Below are positions 53,406 through 61,711 of a DNA stretch of 64,000 nucleotides, piece after piece (positions within the stretch are counted from its first letter, which is position 1; every line of letters begins with the position of its first letter). Made by a program: the position numbers and the translations under genes. Origin of the DNA: Halobacterium wangiae (lineage in GTDB: Archaea > Halobacteriota > Halobacteria > Halobacteriales > Halobacteriaceae); assembly GCF_021249345.1 (NCBI RefSeq), contig NZ_CP089588.1, positions 186,001 to 250,000 of the forward strand, given 5' to 3'. The notes beneath the pieces were generated by a model that saw only the letters and a list, made by a program, of their open reading frames with translations, was not told the DNA's origin and did no database searches.

Positions 53406-53684
53406 TTAAGTCCCAAATTCAGACAGTTTGGTCTGGACTGACAGCTGGCTCAAACCCGAGTGAGTATTCCAAATCGGATACTCAGAGGAATTGAACTCAG
53501 CCAAGTCCCGCTCTAACCTCTGAATGTGACTATTGAGTTCCGACTTGGACAAGGTCTGGAGCCACGGGAACCGGTCCGAAGGCGGAGCCACAGGACCACC
53601 CTCTTCAGGATGGCTCCGTGAAGCCCTGATCAGTTCCTCCTTTGCGGCTCGGAGCTCGGCTTTAAGCTTTGTTTCGGTGGACAT
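53406..53684 (-). CDS. Small coiled-coil protein
   Basis: 92 residues from ATG 53684. Helix TKLKAELRAAKEELIRASRS, then LSKSELNSHIQRLERDLAEFNSSE. No known family. It ends ten bases before the propeller gene on the same strand, so likely in one operon with it. Confidence 0.6.
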   Translation of the reverse strand: MSTETKLKAELRAAKEELIRASRSHPEEGGPVAPPSDRFPWLQTLSKSELNSHIQRLERDLAEFNSSEYPIWNTHSGLSQLSVQTKLSEFGT

Positions 53685-54002
53685 TGTATTTCCCAACGCT
53701 GTTCTCAACTCCGCCCGCTTCGCAATGGGATTGCCGCCATCAGTCGCGCGGACAGATCAGAACAGCGATGGAGCCACCGGAGTGACAACCATATGACCTA
53801 CAACTGGTAATCGAATGATAATAAAAATACCGAAGTGGGCATGCTGTGGATCTATCACTTTAGAAGATTTCCGAGAGAAGAGGTCTTCCTCAAGACCATT
53901 GAACTCCACCAATAGCAAGGCGCGGCAATAACAGATTTATAGGGCCATACGTAGACCGACACCTATTCGGGCTTCTTCTCAGAACTCACGGCCGACGAAG
54001 AA
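53685..54002. other. 318-base AT-rich divergent spacer
   Basis: Separates the minus-strand operon from the plus-strand repeat protein. Very AT-rich patch at 53806-53840 with ATAATAAAAATACC, and GATTTATAGG near 53934-53943 as a likely TATA box for the plus-strand gene. No gene seen. Confidence 0.5.
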
Positions 54003-54368
54003 ATGACCTCGAACAGAGAGGAGTGCCTCGACGCCCTTCAGGAGGCGGTCGACGAACTCGGCCACGCCCCCACCGTCGAGGAGTACAAGACCCTCGACAT
54101 TTCGCCCTCCTACAACACCATCGCGCTCCACTGTGGCGGCTGGACGGCCGCCATCGAGGAACTTGGCGAAGAACCCAGTACCGGCAGTCAGTACACGGAG
54201 CAGGACTGTCTCGACGCTCTCCAGGAGGCCGCCGACCAGCTCGGTGAGGAACCGTCGATGTGGCAGTACGACCGCCTCGATCTCCGCCCGTCGTCAAGCA
54301 CGATTACGCACACCTTCGGGACGTGGAACGAAGCGAAGGTGGAAGCAGGTGTCCGTCCCGAAGACTGA
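54003..54368 (+). CDS. Homing-endonuclease-associated repeat protein
   Basis: 121 residues consisting of two ~55-residue repeats: ECLDALQEAVDELGHAPTVEEYKTLDISPSYNTIALHCGGWTAAIEELGEEP and DCLDALQEAADQLGEEPSMWQYDRLDLRPSSSTITHTFGTWNEAKVEAGV. This three-helix repeat accompanies homing endonucleases as a DNA-binding module; here there is no nuclease domain. Probably binds DNA. It is convergent with the Orc1/Cdc6 gene. Confidence 0.85.
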   Translation: MTSNREECLDALQEAVDELGHAPTVEEYKTLDISPSYNTIALHCGGWTAAIEELGEEPSTGSQYTEQDCLDALQEAADQLGEEPSMWQYDRLDLRPSSSTITHTFGTWNEAKVEAGVRPED

Positions 54369-54392
54369 GCAAGAGTGGCGACACTACTCTCC

Positions 54393-55391
54393 TTACCCGT
54401 GGCGGTAGTGCTTCCCTCGCCCAACCCCGTCTGAATAGACGAGTTCGTACTCGCTGAGCCGCCCCAGATACTTCCGCCGCGTCGACCGCGCGACGGGGTC
54501 CTGGGCGCGATCTTCGTACCGCGCGTGGAGTGTCCCGGCGTCCAGCTCGCCCGCCTCCCGGACGATCTCGTAGAGCAGGCGCTTGTCCGTATCCAACTCC
54601 CGAACACGATGCGCTCGCATATCTGCCCGGGCGTCCACCTCGACGTCGGCCACGAGCGCCTGCGTGATCTCCTCTCGCCCATCCGCAACCGCCTGCTCGA
54701 CCGCGCTTCGCAACAACGCGATGCCCGCTCGGGCGTCCCCGGCGGCCAGGTCCGCAATGTGCTCGAGAGCCTCCTCGCGAATCACGCCCGGCCGCAACCC
54801 CGCATTCACGCGGCCCTGAAGGATAGCCGTCATCTCCGCCACCGTGTAGCGGTCTAGGTGGACCTTCCGCGCGCCGCCGAAGCGACTCTGGAGCTGCTGA
54901 TCGAACTCCGCGAACAGCGCCTCCTCGTCGAGACACACCAGCAACAGCGTCACGTTCGGTTCCTCCCAGAGTGCCTGGAGGGTACTGTAATCCTCGAGGA
55001 CATGGACCTCGTCGACGATCGCGATGAACTGCCCGTCGATGTCCCCGATGCGGTCGAGGAATCGCGACGCGTGCGAGCCCTCCTTGCGAATGTCGTAGGC
55101 CACCTCCGCGTCTCGAGCGAGCGCGTATAATGCGTCCGCCCGCGTGCTGTTCGACATCGCGTTCACGTAGGCGGTGGTGGTGTCGAGGTTCTCCTGCTGG
55201 AGCAGGTCGACCACGTAGTGGGCGATCGTCGTCTTCCCCGTGCCACTCGGCCCGAAGATGAACGCGTCCTCGCCAGCGAAGCCGTCCGCAACGGGGCGCA
55301 GCGTCGTCGTGAGCGCGTCGATCTCGCCTTCGCGGTGGTGGAGTTCCTGGGGGACGAAGTCCGGTTGAAGTGCGCGAGCGTCAGTGATCAT
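54393..55391 (-). CDS. Orc1/Cdc6-type replication initiator
   Basis: 332 residues, a little short of the usual ~400. AAA+ ATPase: Walker A GPSGTGKTT (47-55), Walker B IAIVDEVHV (Asp127, Glu128), sensor-like LLLVCLDEEALF, and arginine-rich LQSRFGGARKV. The C-terminal winged helix ends GVGRGKHYRHG. Haloarchaea carry many such genes, often on plasmids or integrated elements, so it may mark an element-borne origin. It is divergent to the zinc-finger gene across 158 bases. Confidence 0.92.
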   Translation of the reverse strand: MITDARALQPDFVPQELHHREGEIDALTTTLRPVADGFAGEDAFIFGPSGTGKTTIAHYVVDLLQQENLDTTTAYVNAMSNSTRADALYALARDAEVAYDIRKEGSHASRFLDRIGDIDGQFIAIVDEVHVLEDYSTLQALWEEPNVTLLLVCLDEEALFAEFDQQLQSRFGGARKVHLDRYTVAEMTAILQGRVNAGLRPGVIREEALEHIADLAAGDARAGIALLRSAVEQAVADGREEITQALVADVEVDARADMRAHRVRELDTDKRLLYEIVREAGELDAGTLHARYEDRAQDPVARSTRRKYLGRLSEYELVYSDGVGRGKHYRHG

Positions 55392-55418
55392 GCTGACTGG
55401 GTGAATCGACCCGTCAAA

Positions 55419-55466
55419 TGAAGGTGTCCCTCTATGAAGGAGTGGAGAAGAGGGTTGTTGAAGGGG
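55419..55466 (+). repeat. Short iteron-like repeats beside orc1
   Basis: Three close copies of TGAAGGNG (55419-55426, 55435-55442, 55459-55466), 16 and 24 bases apart, in a purine-rich spacer between orc1 and the divergent gene. No canonical origin recognition box was found, so the iterons are a weak candidate for an element origin. Confidence 0.3.
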
Positions 55467-55549
55467 ATGTCCTTGAGACTATTCTCATCGTTGAGTATGT
55501 GAGGGGTAGAGTTAAAGACCCACAAGAGGAGGGGTAGTTGTCTTCGAGT

Positions 55550-56857
55550 ATGAAATCCAACATCAACGAACGAGTATTACTGAAACAAACCCTGGATGAG
55601 GTCTTTGAGGACCACTCAAGTCCTTCGAATCTCTTGGACCGTCTCTATCAGAACGAGAAGGACAGCCTGCCAGAGGGCTTTCTGGATAAAGCAAACCCGC
55701 GAGAACCAGATGACATTCTAGTTATCCGCGGCACAAAGAGTCGGTTTGACCGCCGGACGTGGAAAGAGGACTTGCAGTTGACTGATGAAGCCTTCCATCA
55801 GGAGGATTTCGCAGACCCTCCTGATGGAGAGGTATCCCTCCCTGAGTTCAAAGATCTCCTATCAGATGACCACCAGAGTATTGTCTCCCATGAGTACGGT
55901 GACTGTCCCGCCTGTGAAGGAGCTCCTGAGAAACACTGCAATTCCTGCGATGGAGACGGCGTAGTTACTTGTGAAGCGTGTACTGGCAATGGAACCATTG
56001 ACTGCAGCGAATGTGGGGGGGCTGGCAGCCAAGATTGTCCGGGTTGCCAGGGTACAGGGAAAAACACCTGTGCGTCATGTGATGGTGACGGCGAACGACT
56101 CGTTGAGTCAAGCTGTCCAAACTGCTCAGATGGGACTATCCGGACGAAGGAGACATGTGCCCAGTGCCAAGGAGACGGAACAGTACTCAAGCAGGGGGAA
56201 GAGATTTCATGTCCGCGGTGTTCTAACGGGTGGTTTTCGACGAGTGGAGTTGTTGCCGTAGAAAACGTTTGTCCGGAGTGTAGTGGTCGGGGGGCAATAC
56301 GTAGACGTACTACCTGTTCTGACTGCGCGGGGAGTGGAAGCTTAGGATGCAACCGGTGCGAATCCTTGGGAACGATCGGCTGTGAGGAGTGCGGAGAGAC
56401 GGGAGCAGTTTCCTGCGGGCAATGTAATGGGCAGGGGAGGTGTGCTTGTGAGGACTGCCAAGACGGCACGATTGAGTGTTCCCTGTGCGAGGGGACTAGC
56501 GAAATACACAGTCTCGTTGTCCGACACACGAAGATTGCAGCCAAACCGTCGGACGTCAAGGTCGGAAACTTACCCCACGGAATCTCCAACCCTGATTGGG
56601 AGAGCATCGAACCACTTTATCTCGAATACGAAACGAAAAACGGGGCGACAGTACCTGTAGAACCCGAAAGTATCGACTTAGACTCAATCGAGGATGGTTC
56701 ATACGTTCGTATTGATATCCGGTATGCAGCAATACGGCAGGTAAAATATGATCACAGCGAGCGGAATTTCAGGGTGATGGAAATGGGCGGCACCCTCTAT
56801 TATGATCGTATCCCGGAACGAAAGGGGCTGATTGGTCGCATCAAAGGTTGGCTCTAA
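55550..56857 (+). CDS. DnaJ-type zinc-finger protein with 16 CXXC motifs
   Basis: 435 residues from ATG 55550. Residues 119-313 form 16 consecutive CXXC knuckles (starting CPAC, CNSC, CEAC, CSEC), many followed by GxG as in the DnaJ Cys-rich domain, which normally has only four. There is no J domain in this protein; residues 1-118 are unrecognised. The C-terminal 120 residues are strand-rich. It faces a J-like protein in convergent orientation (49-base gap), suggesting a split DnaJ-like pair. Function unknown; chaperone-like substrate binding is inferred. Confidence 0.85.
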   Translation: MKSNINERVLLKQTLDEVFEDHSSPSNLLDRLYQNEKDSLPEGFLDKANPREPDDILVIRGTKSRFDRRTWKEDLQLTDEAFHQEDFADPPDGEVSLPEFKDLLSDDHQSIVSHEYGDCPACEGAPEKHCNSCDGDGVVTCEACTGNGTIDCSECGGAGSQDCPGCQGTGKNTCASCDGDGERLVESSCPNCSDGTIRTKETCAQCQGDGTVLKQGEEISCPRCSNGWFSTSGVVAVENVCPECSGRGAIRRRTTCSDCAGSGSLGCNRCESLGTIGCEECGETGAVSCGQCNGQGRCACEDCQDGTIECSLCEGTSEIHSLVVRHTKIAAKPSDVKVGNLPHGISNPDWESIEPLYLEYETKNGATVPVEPESIDLDSIEDGSYVRIDIRYAAIRQVKYDHSERNFRVMEMGGTLYYDRIPERKGLIGRIKGWL

Positions 56858-56906
56858 CTAGCGTACGTAGAGTCTGGAATCAGTGGGTATTCGACCACTT
56901 TGCGGG

Positions 56907-57359
56907 TTAGCTATCAGGCGAATACCCCTCGTCTCTGAAAGTCTGATTTTCTGGTTTGTGCTCCCGCATCCAAGCAGTCGTATCGGATGGCATGCCTGCA
57001 ATCCGCCACTGGATGAATGTCTGGTGTCCTAACCTTGGGCCAAGGTGCTCAAGCATCTCCTCATATGTTGATTTGTGCAACTTCAGCGTGTCCCTCGCCT
57101 CAAGCAACGCACGTGCCTTTGACCGAGCACGGGACTCCTCACCATGGCCTTCGGTCGCTAATAACCTATCTTTGAAGGCCTGCGATATTTGCTCTGTTGA
57201 ACACTCTGCTTTGCGCTCAAGACCCAGAACGTCGTAGTACGTGATCGCATTGGGGAACTCCGGGATATTTGCTAATTCAGTAGATGGAGATTCCTCTGGA
57301 CTAGGGGCGTCTGGATCCCACGCATCGTCATCCGAATACGGATTAGGGACATCGTCCAT
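56907..57359 (-). CDS. J-like domain protein lacking HPD
   Basis: 150 residues. After an acidic N-terminal ~35 residues comes NAITYYDVLGLERKAECSTEQISQAFKDRLLATEGHGEESRARSKARALLEARDTLKLHKSTYEEML, matching helices I-IV of a J domain (YYDVLGL, QAFKDRL, ALLEARDTL, YEEML), but the HPD loop between helices II and III is replaced by a sequence around TEGHGEE. Without HPD it should not stimulate Hsp70 normally. Its convergent neighbour supplies a DnaJ-type zinc finger. Confidence 0.72.
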   Translation of the reverse strand: MDDVPNPYSDDDAWDPDAPSPEESPSTELANIPEFPNAITYYDVLGLERKAECSTEQISQAFKDRLLATEGHGEESRARSKARALLEARDTLKLHKSTYEEMLEHLGPRLGHQTFIQWRIAGMPSDTTAWMREHKPENQTFRDEGYSPDS

Positions 57360-57751
57360 TTCTGGCTAAGTGCTACAAACCTGAGGATAGAGATTAAGGT
57401 TTCCCAGGATTGGAGGGGGAGCCACTATAACGACGCGTCTACGGTAGAACTCCTTTATCGTTGATTGTACCCCGTACCCCAGAGAACTACCATCTCAATC
57501 ACCTGTTTTGATACACAGACGAGGTCACACGCGAACGCGGGCTAATTCGCGATAGTGGCCACGGCCACCCTGCGAGCGGTGGCCACAATTTCACGCTTCT
57601 ACTCCACGTGCGACCGCGCGACCACCCGGAACGATCGCTCACGCTGACGCTTGCTTGACGCTGAGGACGACTACGCCCCCTCTCGGAATCCTTCGGTTAT
57701 ACAAACCGCCCCAATGGAGAGCCCTTGAAGCGATTGACTGGTTAGATCGCC
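57360..57751. other. 392-base spacer with palindromes and repeat copy 1
   Basis: Contains GTGGCCAC twice (near 57555 and 57586) in an inverted layout around CGGCCACCCTGCGAGC, forming a possible hairpin, and GAACGCGGGCTAATTCGCG nearby. Copy 1 of the promoter-like repeat is at its right end (57684-57700). The rest has no gene. Could hold an origin or recombination site. Confidence 0.45.
57684..57700 (+). repeat. Cargo-zone direct repeat, copy 1 (partial)
   Basis: CGGAATCCTTCGGTTAT matches the left half of the longer copies at 59945, 61502 and 63373; the TATA/hairpin half is lost. Lies just 3' of the minus-strand membrane/coiled-coil gene. Confidence 0.6.
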
Positions 57752-58915
57752 TTACTTCAATCCCGGGACTGTGAATGAGAAGGGGCCCAGGTGAATTTTC
57801 GTCTGGTGGTCCATATTCTCTAATTGGGAAATTAGTTCCTTAGCGGTATCCTCAATTTCTTCAAGGCCATTTTCCAAGGTCTCCAATGCGCTATCACGCA
57901 TATCTTCAGCATCTGCTCGTTGCGACTCATAATGCTCAATGTCGTATTCTAACCCGTCTCTTTGCTCCATCATTTCCGTCATAGCGGGTTCGTCTTCAGC
58001 ATCTCCGGATAACGTAGAGAGGGAAGTTTCAACTGCATTAAGGTTAGACCGGAGGTCACTGATTCTATCGTCCACTGCAGTAAGATAATCTTCTGTTGTC
58101 TGCTGATCCGCCAAATAACTCTCAAGTTTATGCGAGTGCATTGACAAGCCTTCTAATTCTTTAGTCACTTCATCGTCAATATCTGCAGGAGCCTGTTCTG
58201 CTAAGCCACTTAACGCTTCGAGCGAGCTTATAATATTTGAAATGTTACTTGGTGGGGAGCCGTCTACCTCTGTGGACTCAGTGTGAGAAACTATGCTTTC
58301 CAAAACGCCTATTGCCGTGTCAGTCCACTTCTTCTCATACTGGATTGACTGCCTGTATCTGATAATCTGGAAGGTATATCGTGAGAAGGCCCCGGCCGCA
58401 ATGCCAACATATGCAATAATAACATAAATCGGGTCTATGGGACTGGAGACTCCAGAGATCCAAGCGAAAAGCTCGCGATTAACGCCTTCAAGAGTCCAAC
58501 TGATTCTATCCCAGAATAGGTAAAGCCCCATAACGGGGAGCGATGACAGAGCCACGATTATGCTTTTCTCGGCGGTAGCTGTCAGCTTCTGTTCTGGGTT
58601 TTCAACTGATTTCACACCCCGTCGAATGCCTAGGTATGCAACCGGGAGAATGCTGAACAGGCCTAAGAATACGCTAATCAATCCAACCTTTAGGAAAACA
58701 GAAGCAGTACTCAAGAAAATCTCGGCGGTGAAAAAGAGCGCGCCTCCTGTCAGGAATAGCAGAGACACTTCCACAAATCGATATTCCATATGGAAATCAG
58801 AAATCCTCTCATCGCCAGTATTCTGGAACTGCTGAATTGCTTGAAGAAGAATTGCTACCGCCGGAAGAGCAAGCGCAACTATTTGAAGTAATGTAACTGG
58901 CGAGGGAGCTGGCAT
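57752..58915 (-). CDS. Membrane protein with long coiled coil, function unknown
   Basis: 387 residues. Five hydrophobic segments in the first 190 residues (for example LLQIVALALPAVAILLQAIQ, VSLLFLTGGALFFTAEIFL and YVIIAYVGIAAGAFSRY), then a cytoplasmic region of ~180 residues with a coiled coil (DRISDLRSNLNAVETSLSTL through LENGLEEIEDTAKELISQLEN). AT-rich compared with the host genes. Same strand as the AlbA_2 gene 74 bases upstream, so the two may be one operon. Reminiscent of membrane effectors in defence loci, but this is unproven. Confidence 0.75.
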   Translation of the reverse strand: MPAPSPVTLLQIVALALPAVAILLQAIQQFQNTGDERISDFHMEYRFVEVSLLFLTGGALFFTAEIFLSTASVFLKVGLISVFLGLFSILPVAYLGIRRGVKSVENPEQKLTATAEKSIIVALSSLPVMGLYLFWDRISWTLEGVNRELFAWISGVSSPIDPIYVIIAYVGIAAGAFSRYTFQIIRYRQSIQYEKKWTDTAIGVLESIVSHTESTEVDGSPPSNISNIISSLEALSGLAEQAPADIDDEVTKELEGLSMHSHKLESYLADQQTTEDYLTAVDDRISDLRSNLNAVETSLSTLSGDAEDEPAMTEMMEQRDGLEYDIEHYESQRADAEDMRDSALETLENGLEEIEDTAKELISQLENMDHQTKIHLGPFSFTVPGLK

Positions 58916-58989
58916 ACACTCAGAAACAGTAGTAGCATGCCTTCAATCGTTCGTATTCCAATTAAAAAAATAGGAGTTATATCTTGAAT

Positions 58990-59892
58990 TCAGTCGACAT
59001 CTGGAACCTCTACATCCAAGTCGGTGAGTTCAGCAAGCTGCTCAAGGCCATATCCCAATCGTGAAACCTTTTTCTTGAATTCCCGCCTCTCATTTAGATA
59101 GAAATCCTTCTTGGAATCGTGATAGTCCTCTATGACTCCGTTCATCGCCCTTCCAAACATAACCTCACGATGTTCGATCTCCCGAATTCGAGTTAGAACA
59201 CGGGATATTGTGTCCCTGACCTCCTCGTCTCCGTAGAGGTGGTCTGCATTCCGAAGCACCTCCCGGATCCCGTCAGTGTTTACGACATGGAAGTCAGGGG
59301 GTGAGTGTCCATGAACGTGGGTGATATCTGGCCTGCCTTGGGTGACCGCATCACCGAATCGGTTAATCTCTAGCTCCAGTTGTCGAATGGTCTGTTGCTT
59401 TCGGTCACTTTCGATGAATAAGGACTCCATTTGTTCGCGGCTCATCGGCTCTTTCCGGTCATTCACTCGGACATAAATCGAGCCGTCGCTACACCGGACG
59501 GGTTTCCGGGTCGCTTCCTCAATCTTTACTGCAAATAGAATCCGGTCCACCGAATCCGAGGGAGTCTCAATCCGAGAGGACGTCTCTACAGGGATAATCG
59601 GGGTTGTATTCTGAAGTAGTCGAGTGACAGATTGTTCTACCTCGTGCTCTGGTGGCTCAAACGGGTACAGATCTCCGTCGTCGTTAATCCCGAAGATGAG
59701 GACTCCTCCGCTCGCGTTAGCGAACGCACAGAGTTCCCGTTCCAGTTTGATTTGCCATTGCTCTGAATCCTCGTTCTCATCGGCATGCAATTTCTCCTTA
59801 TATTCGAGATACTGGCCCTCAGAACGGTCTGAAATCCTCTCTACTGTCTCCCAGTCCCAGTCTGTGACTGGCGTCTGAAATGGTAAGTCCAT
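58990..59892 (-). CDS. AlbA_2 (Schlafen-type) domain protein
   Basis: 300 residues from ATG 59892. The AlbA_2 domain is near the N-terminus: SEGQYLEYKEKL, then LERELCAFANASGGVLIFGINDDGDLYPF, and GSIYVRVNDRKEPMSREQMESLF. Such domains are found in transcription factors and in Schlafen-like RNA nucleases or defence proteins. The C-terminal part (helical, ~130 residues) is unrecognised. It starts upstream of the coiled-coil gene. AT-rich composition. Confidence 0.82.
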   Translation of the reverse strand: MDLPFQTPVTDWDWETVERISDRSEGQYLEYKEKLHADENEDSEQWQIKLERELCAFANASGGVLIFGINDDGDLYPFEPPEHEVEQSVTRLLQNTTPIIPVETSSRIETPSDSVDRILFAVKIEEATRKPVRCSDGSIYVRVNDRKEPMSREQMESLFIESDRKQQTIRQLELEINRFGDAVTQGRPDITHVHGHSPPDFHVVNTDGIREVLRNADHLYGDEEVRDTISRVLTRIREIEHREVMFGRAMNGVIEDYHDSKKDFYLNERREFKKKVSRLGYGLEQLAELTDLDVEVPDVD

Positions 59893-59944
59893 AGAATATC
59901 CGAGACACCGGCCTGTAAAATTGCTTTGTACTGGCTGAACCTCG

Positions 59945-59985
59945 CGGAATCCTTCGGTTTTATAGCCGGCTCCTGTCGGCTCGCG
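59945..59985 (+). repeat. Cargo-zone direct repeat, copy 2
   Basis: Full-length repeat unit: left arm CGGAATCCTTCGGTT, TTTTATA box, then the hairpin GCCGGCTCCTGTCGGC and CTCGCG. In this copy the plus-strand promoter would read into the 3' end of the minus-strand pentapeptide gene, so any transcript is antisense to it. Confidence 0.75.
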
Positions 59986-60052
59986 ACAGGGGTTGGTCAT
60001 ATCCGGTCCGTCACTGCAAATTCGCTAATCCCAATCCTCAGAGGAGGAGGTA

Positions 60053-61414
60053 TCAGAACTGTTCCCTGTTGCCAAGGACGTAGCCGAGTAAGACGATCAG
60101 GAGCGTCCCAAAGAAGGTCTCGACCATCGTAAGAAGTTGGGTGAATGTCCCGGATGGAGGGCTAGTCGGAGGGGCCGCTGTAGTAAACGTCATTATGCTG
60201 TAGTAGACGCTGTTTGGAATTCCCGAGTACTCGTACCAGAGAGTACAGACTGAGAACAACAGAACCATGACGAGGCCAATCCTTTTCACGCGGACACCGT
60301 ATCCCGTCAAGTATCGGGATAGAAGAGAGCCAAGGTAACTAACCGAGACCATCCCCTCGGCTGCTTTTGCTTCATTTTCCCTGGCCCGTCGTTCACGGAC
60401 ATGAAAGAGCCTCGCACGGTCGACAAGCCCGTTATTGCCAAATTCTGATTTGAGTTGGTGGTACACTCTAGCGATTGTATCCCAATCATGTGCGGACTCT
60501 GCCCTTGATTCTAAACCGGATTGTATTCCGCACTCTGTGGCCCTGTCAACCTGGATATCAGAGAGTTGGGTTGTATTGAAGGTCGTACTCTGGAGGTCCG
60601 TCCCGCGGAAATCAGTAGCGGACAGGTTTGTTTCTTGGAATAGCGTGCTCTCTAAGATTGCCCGTTGAAAGTCTGACTGGACAAATTCAGATCGTATTAT
60701 CCGGCAGCCGTCAGCTACCGCATCATATAATCTTACGTCTTCTGCCCTAGAATCTGTAATAAAGGTGCCAAACATTGATGCGGAGTCAACTTCGGCCTCT
60801 GAGAGGTCACTGTACCTAATTTCAGCTTGATCTAGAATTACATCGCCCATTATCGCTTCCTTCAAATCACAGTTGTGCAGATTAGAATGGGATAAATCGG
60901 CATGGATGAAAGTCCCCTCACTGAGGTCGCAAAAGGCCAGATTGCAGCCGGAAAAGTCGGCAGCCCATGCGTTCGAAGTCGATAAATCAACACTAAGGAG
61001 GCGAGAGTTTTGGAACATCACATCCTCAAGCTCGCTTTTTACGAAATCCATATCCGAGATGGTGCTTTCCGAAAAATCAGCTCCATTGAGAACACATTCG
61101 CTGAAATCAAACTCCAAACCTAAGTCCAAATTCCTGAAGATTGCTCCATCAAATCTTATATCAGGAGGCCTAACGTGATTCGATATTTCACTGGGAGATT
61201 TCTCATCAGTGTTCGCATGAACAATACACTGGTCGAACCCCTTCCAAGTAGGCCTAAAACAAGTGAAATCCCCAAGAACAGAACTCCCCGTTCCATACTC
61301 TACAGAAAAACCGCATTTATCAGCAGGTGCACTATCTTCAAGATACGCTGCTTCCCATTTTGATGGTAGTGAGTCCGAATCAGGAGGCCAGACATTGTAA
61401 GAAACACTTTTCAT
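60053..61414 (-). CDS. Pentapeptide-repeat protein with C-terminal ion-channel domain
   Basis: 453 residues. Residues about 85-285 carry pentapeptide repeats A(D/N)L/F-x-x (for example ADFSESTISDMDFVKSELED, CNLAFCDLSEGTFIHADLSHSNL). Residues 370-440 form a two-helix pore unit: VKRIGLVMVLLFSVCTLWY, the filter-like YYSIMTFTTAAPPTSPP (where channels have TVGYGD), and MVETFFGTLLIVLLGYVL. Pentapeptide plus channel proteins occur in bacteria and archaea and are suspected effectors. AT-rich and minus-strand, flanked by repeats 2 and 3. Confidence 0.85.
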   Translation of the reverse strand: MKSVSYNVWPPDSDSLPSKWEAAYLEDSAPADKCGFSVEYGTGSSVLGDFTCFRPTWKGFDQCIVHANTDEKSPSEISNHVRPPDIRFDGAIFRNLDLGLEFDFSECVLNGADFSESTISDMDFVKSELEDVMFQNSRLLSVDLSTSNAWAADFSGCNLAFCDLSEGTFIHADLSHSNLHNCDLKEAIMGDVILDQAEIRYSDLSEAEVDSASMFGTFITDSRAEDVRLYDAVADGCRIIRSEFVQSDFQRAILESTLFQETNLSATDFRGTDLQSTTFNTTQLSDIQVDRATECGIQSGLESRAESAHDWDTIARVYHQLKSEFGNNGLVDRARLFHVRERRARENEAKAAEGMVSVSYLGSLLSRYLTGYGVRVKRIGLVMVLLFSVCTLWYEYSGIPNSVYYSIMTFTTAAPPTSPPSGTFTQLLTMVETFFGTLLIVLLGYVLGNREQF

Positions 61415-61501
61415 AGATGTACACCACCGCCACTCAAAGAAAAAACCTGTTTACCCTTCATGTCTTTCTTTCCGCTATTTTCATGTTCCTATACATGCGT
61501 T

Positions 61502-61541
61502 GGAATCCTTCGGTTTTATAACCGGCTCCTGTCGGCTCGCG
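61502..61541 (+). repeat. Cargo-zone direct repeat, copy 3
   Basis: Nearly identical to copies 2 and 4: GGAATCCTTCGGTT, TTTATA box, hairpin with ACCGGCTCCTGTCGGC and CTCGCG. It is directly followed by a truncated Tat-signal open frame. Confidence 0.75.
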
Positions 61542-61554
61542 TGGAAGAACTCCC

Positions 61555-61659
61555 ATGCGTAGCAAATCTACGACTGACAGCGACGAACTGACAGAATCAG
61601 CGATGCCCCGGCGCCAGTTTCTCGCGGGCGAACTCGACGCTGACGACCTCGAAGACTGA
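61555..61659 (+). pseudogene. Truncated Tat-signal paralogue of the gene at 63427
   Basis: 34 residues, MRSKSTTDSDELTESAMPRRQFLAGELDADDLED, then a stop. The first 25 residues match the 63427 protein (MRSESNSGGDELTETTMPRRQFLAG) but the hydrophobic part and mature protein are gone. It follows repeat copy 3 exactly as 63427 follows copy 4, so a duplication that lost the body of the gene is likely. Confidence 0.7.
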
Positions 61660-61711
61660 CCAAGTCCTGTTATCCCGGAAGAATAAAACACCCCGAAATC
61701 AAGGCGTAGCT

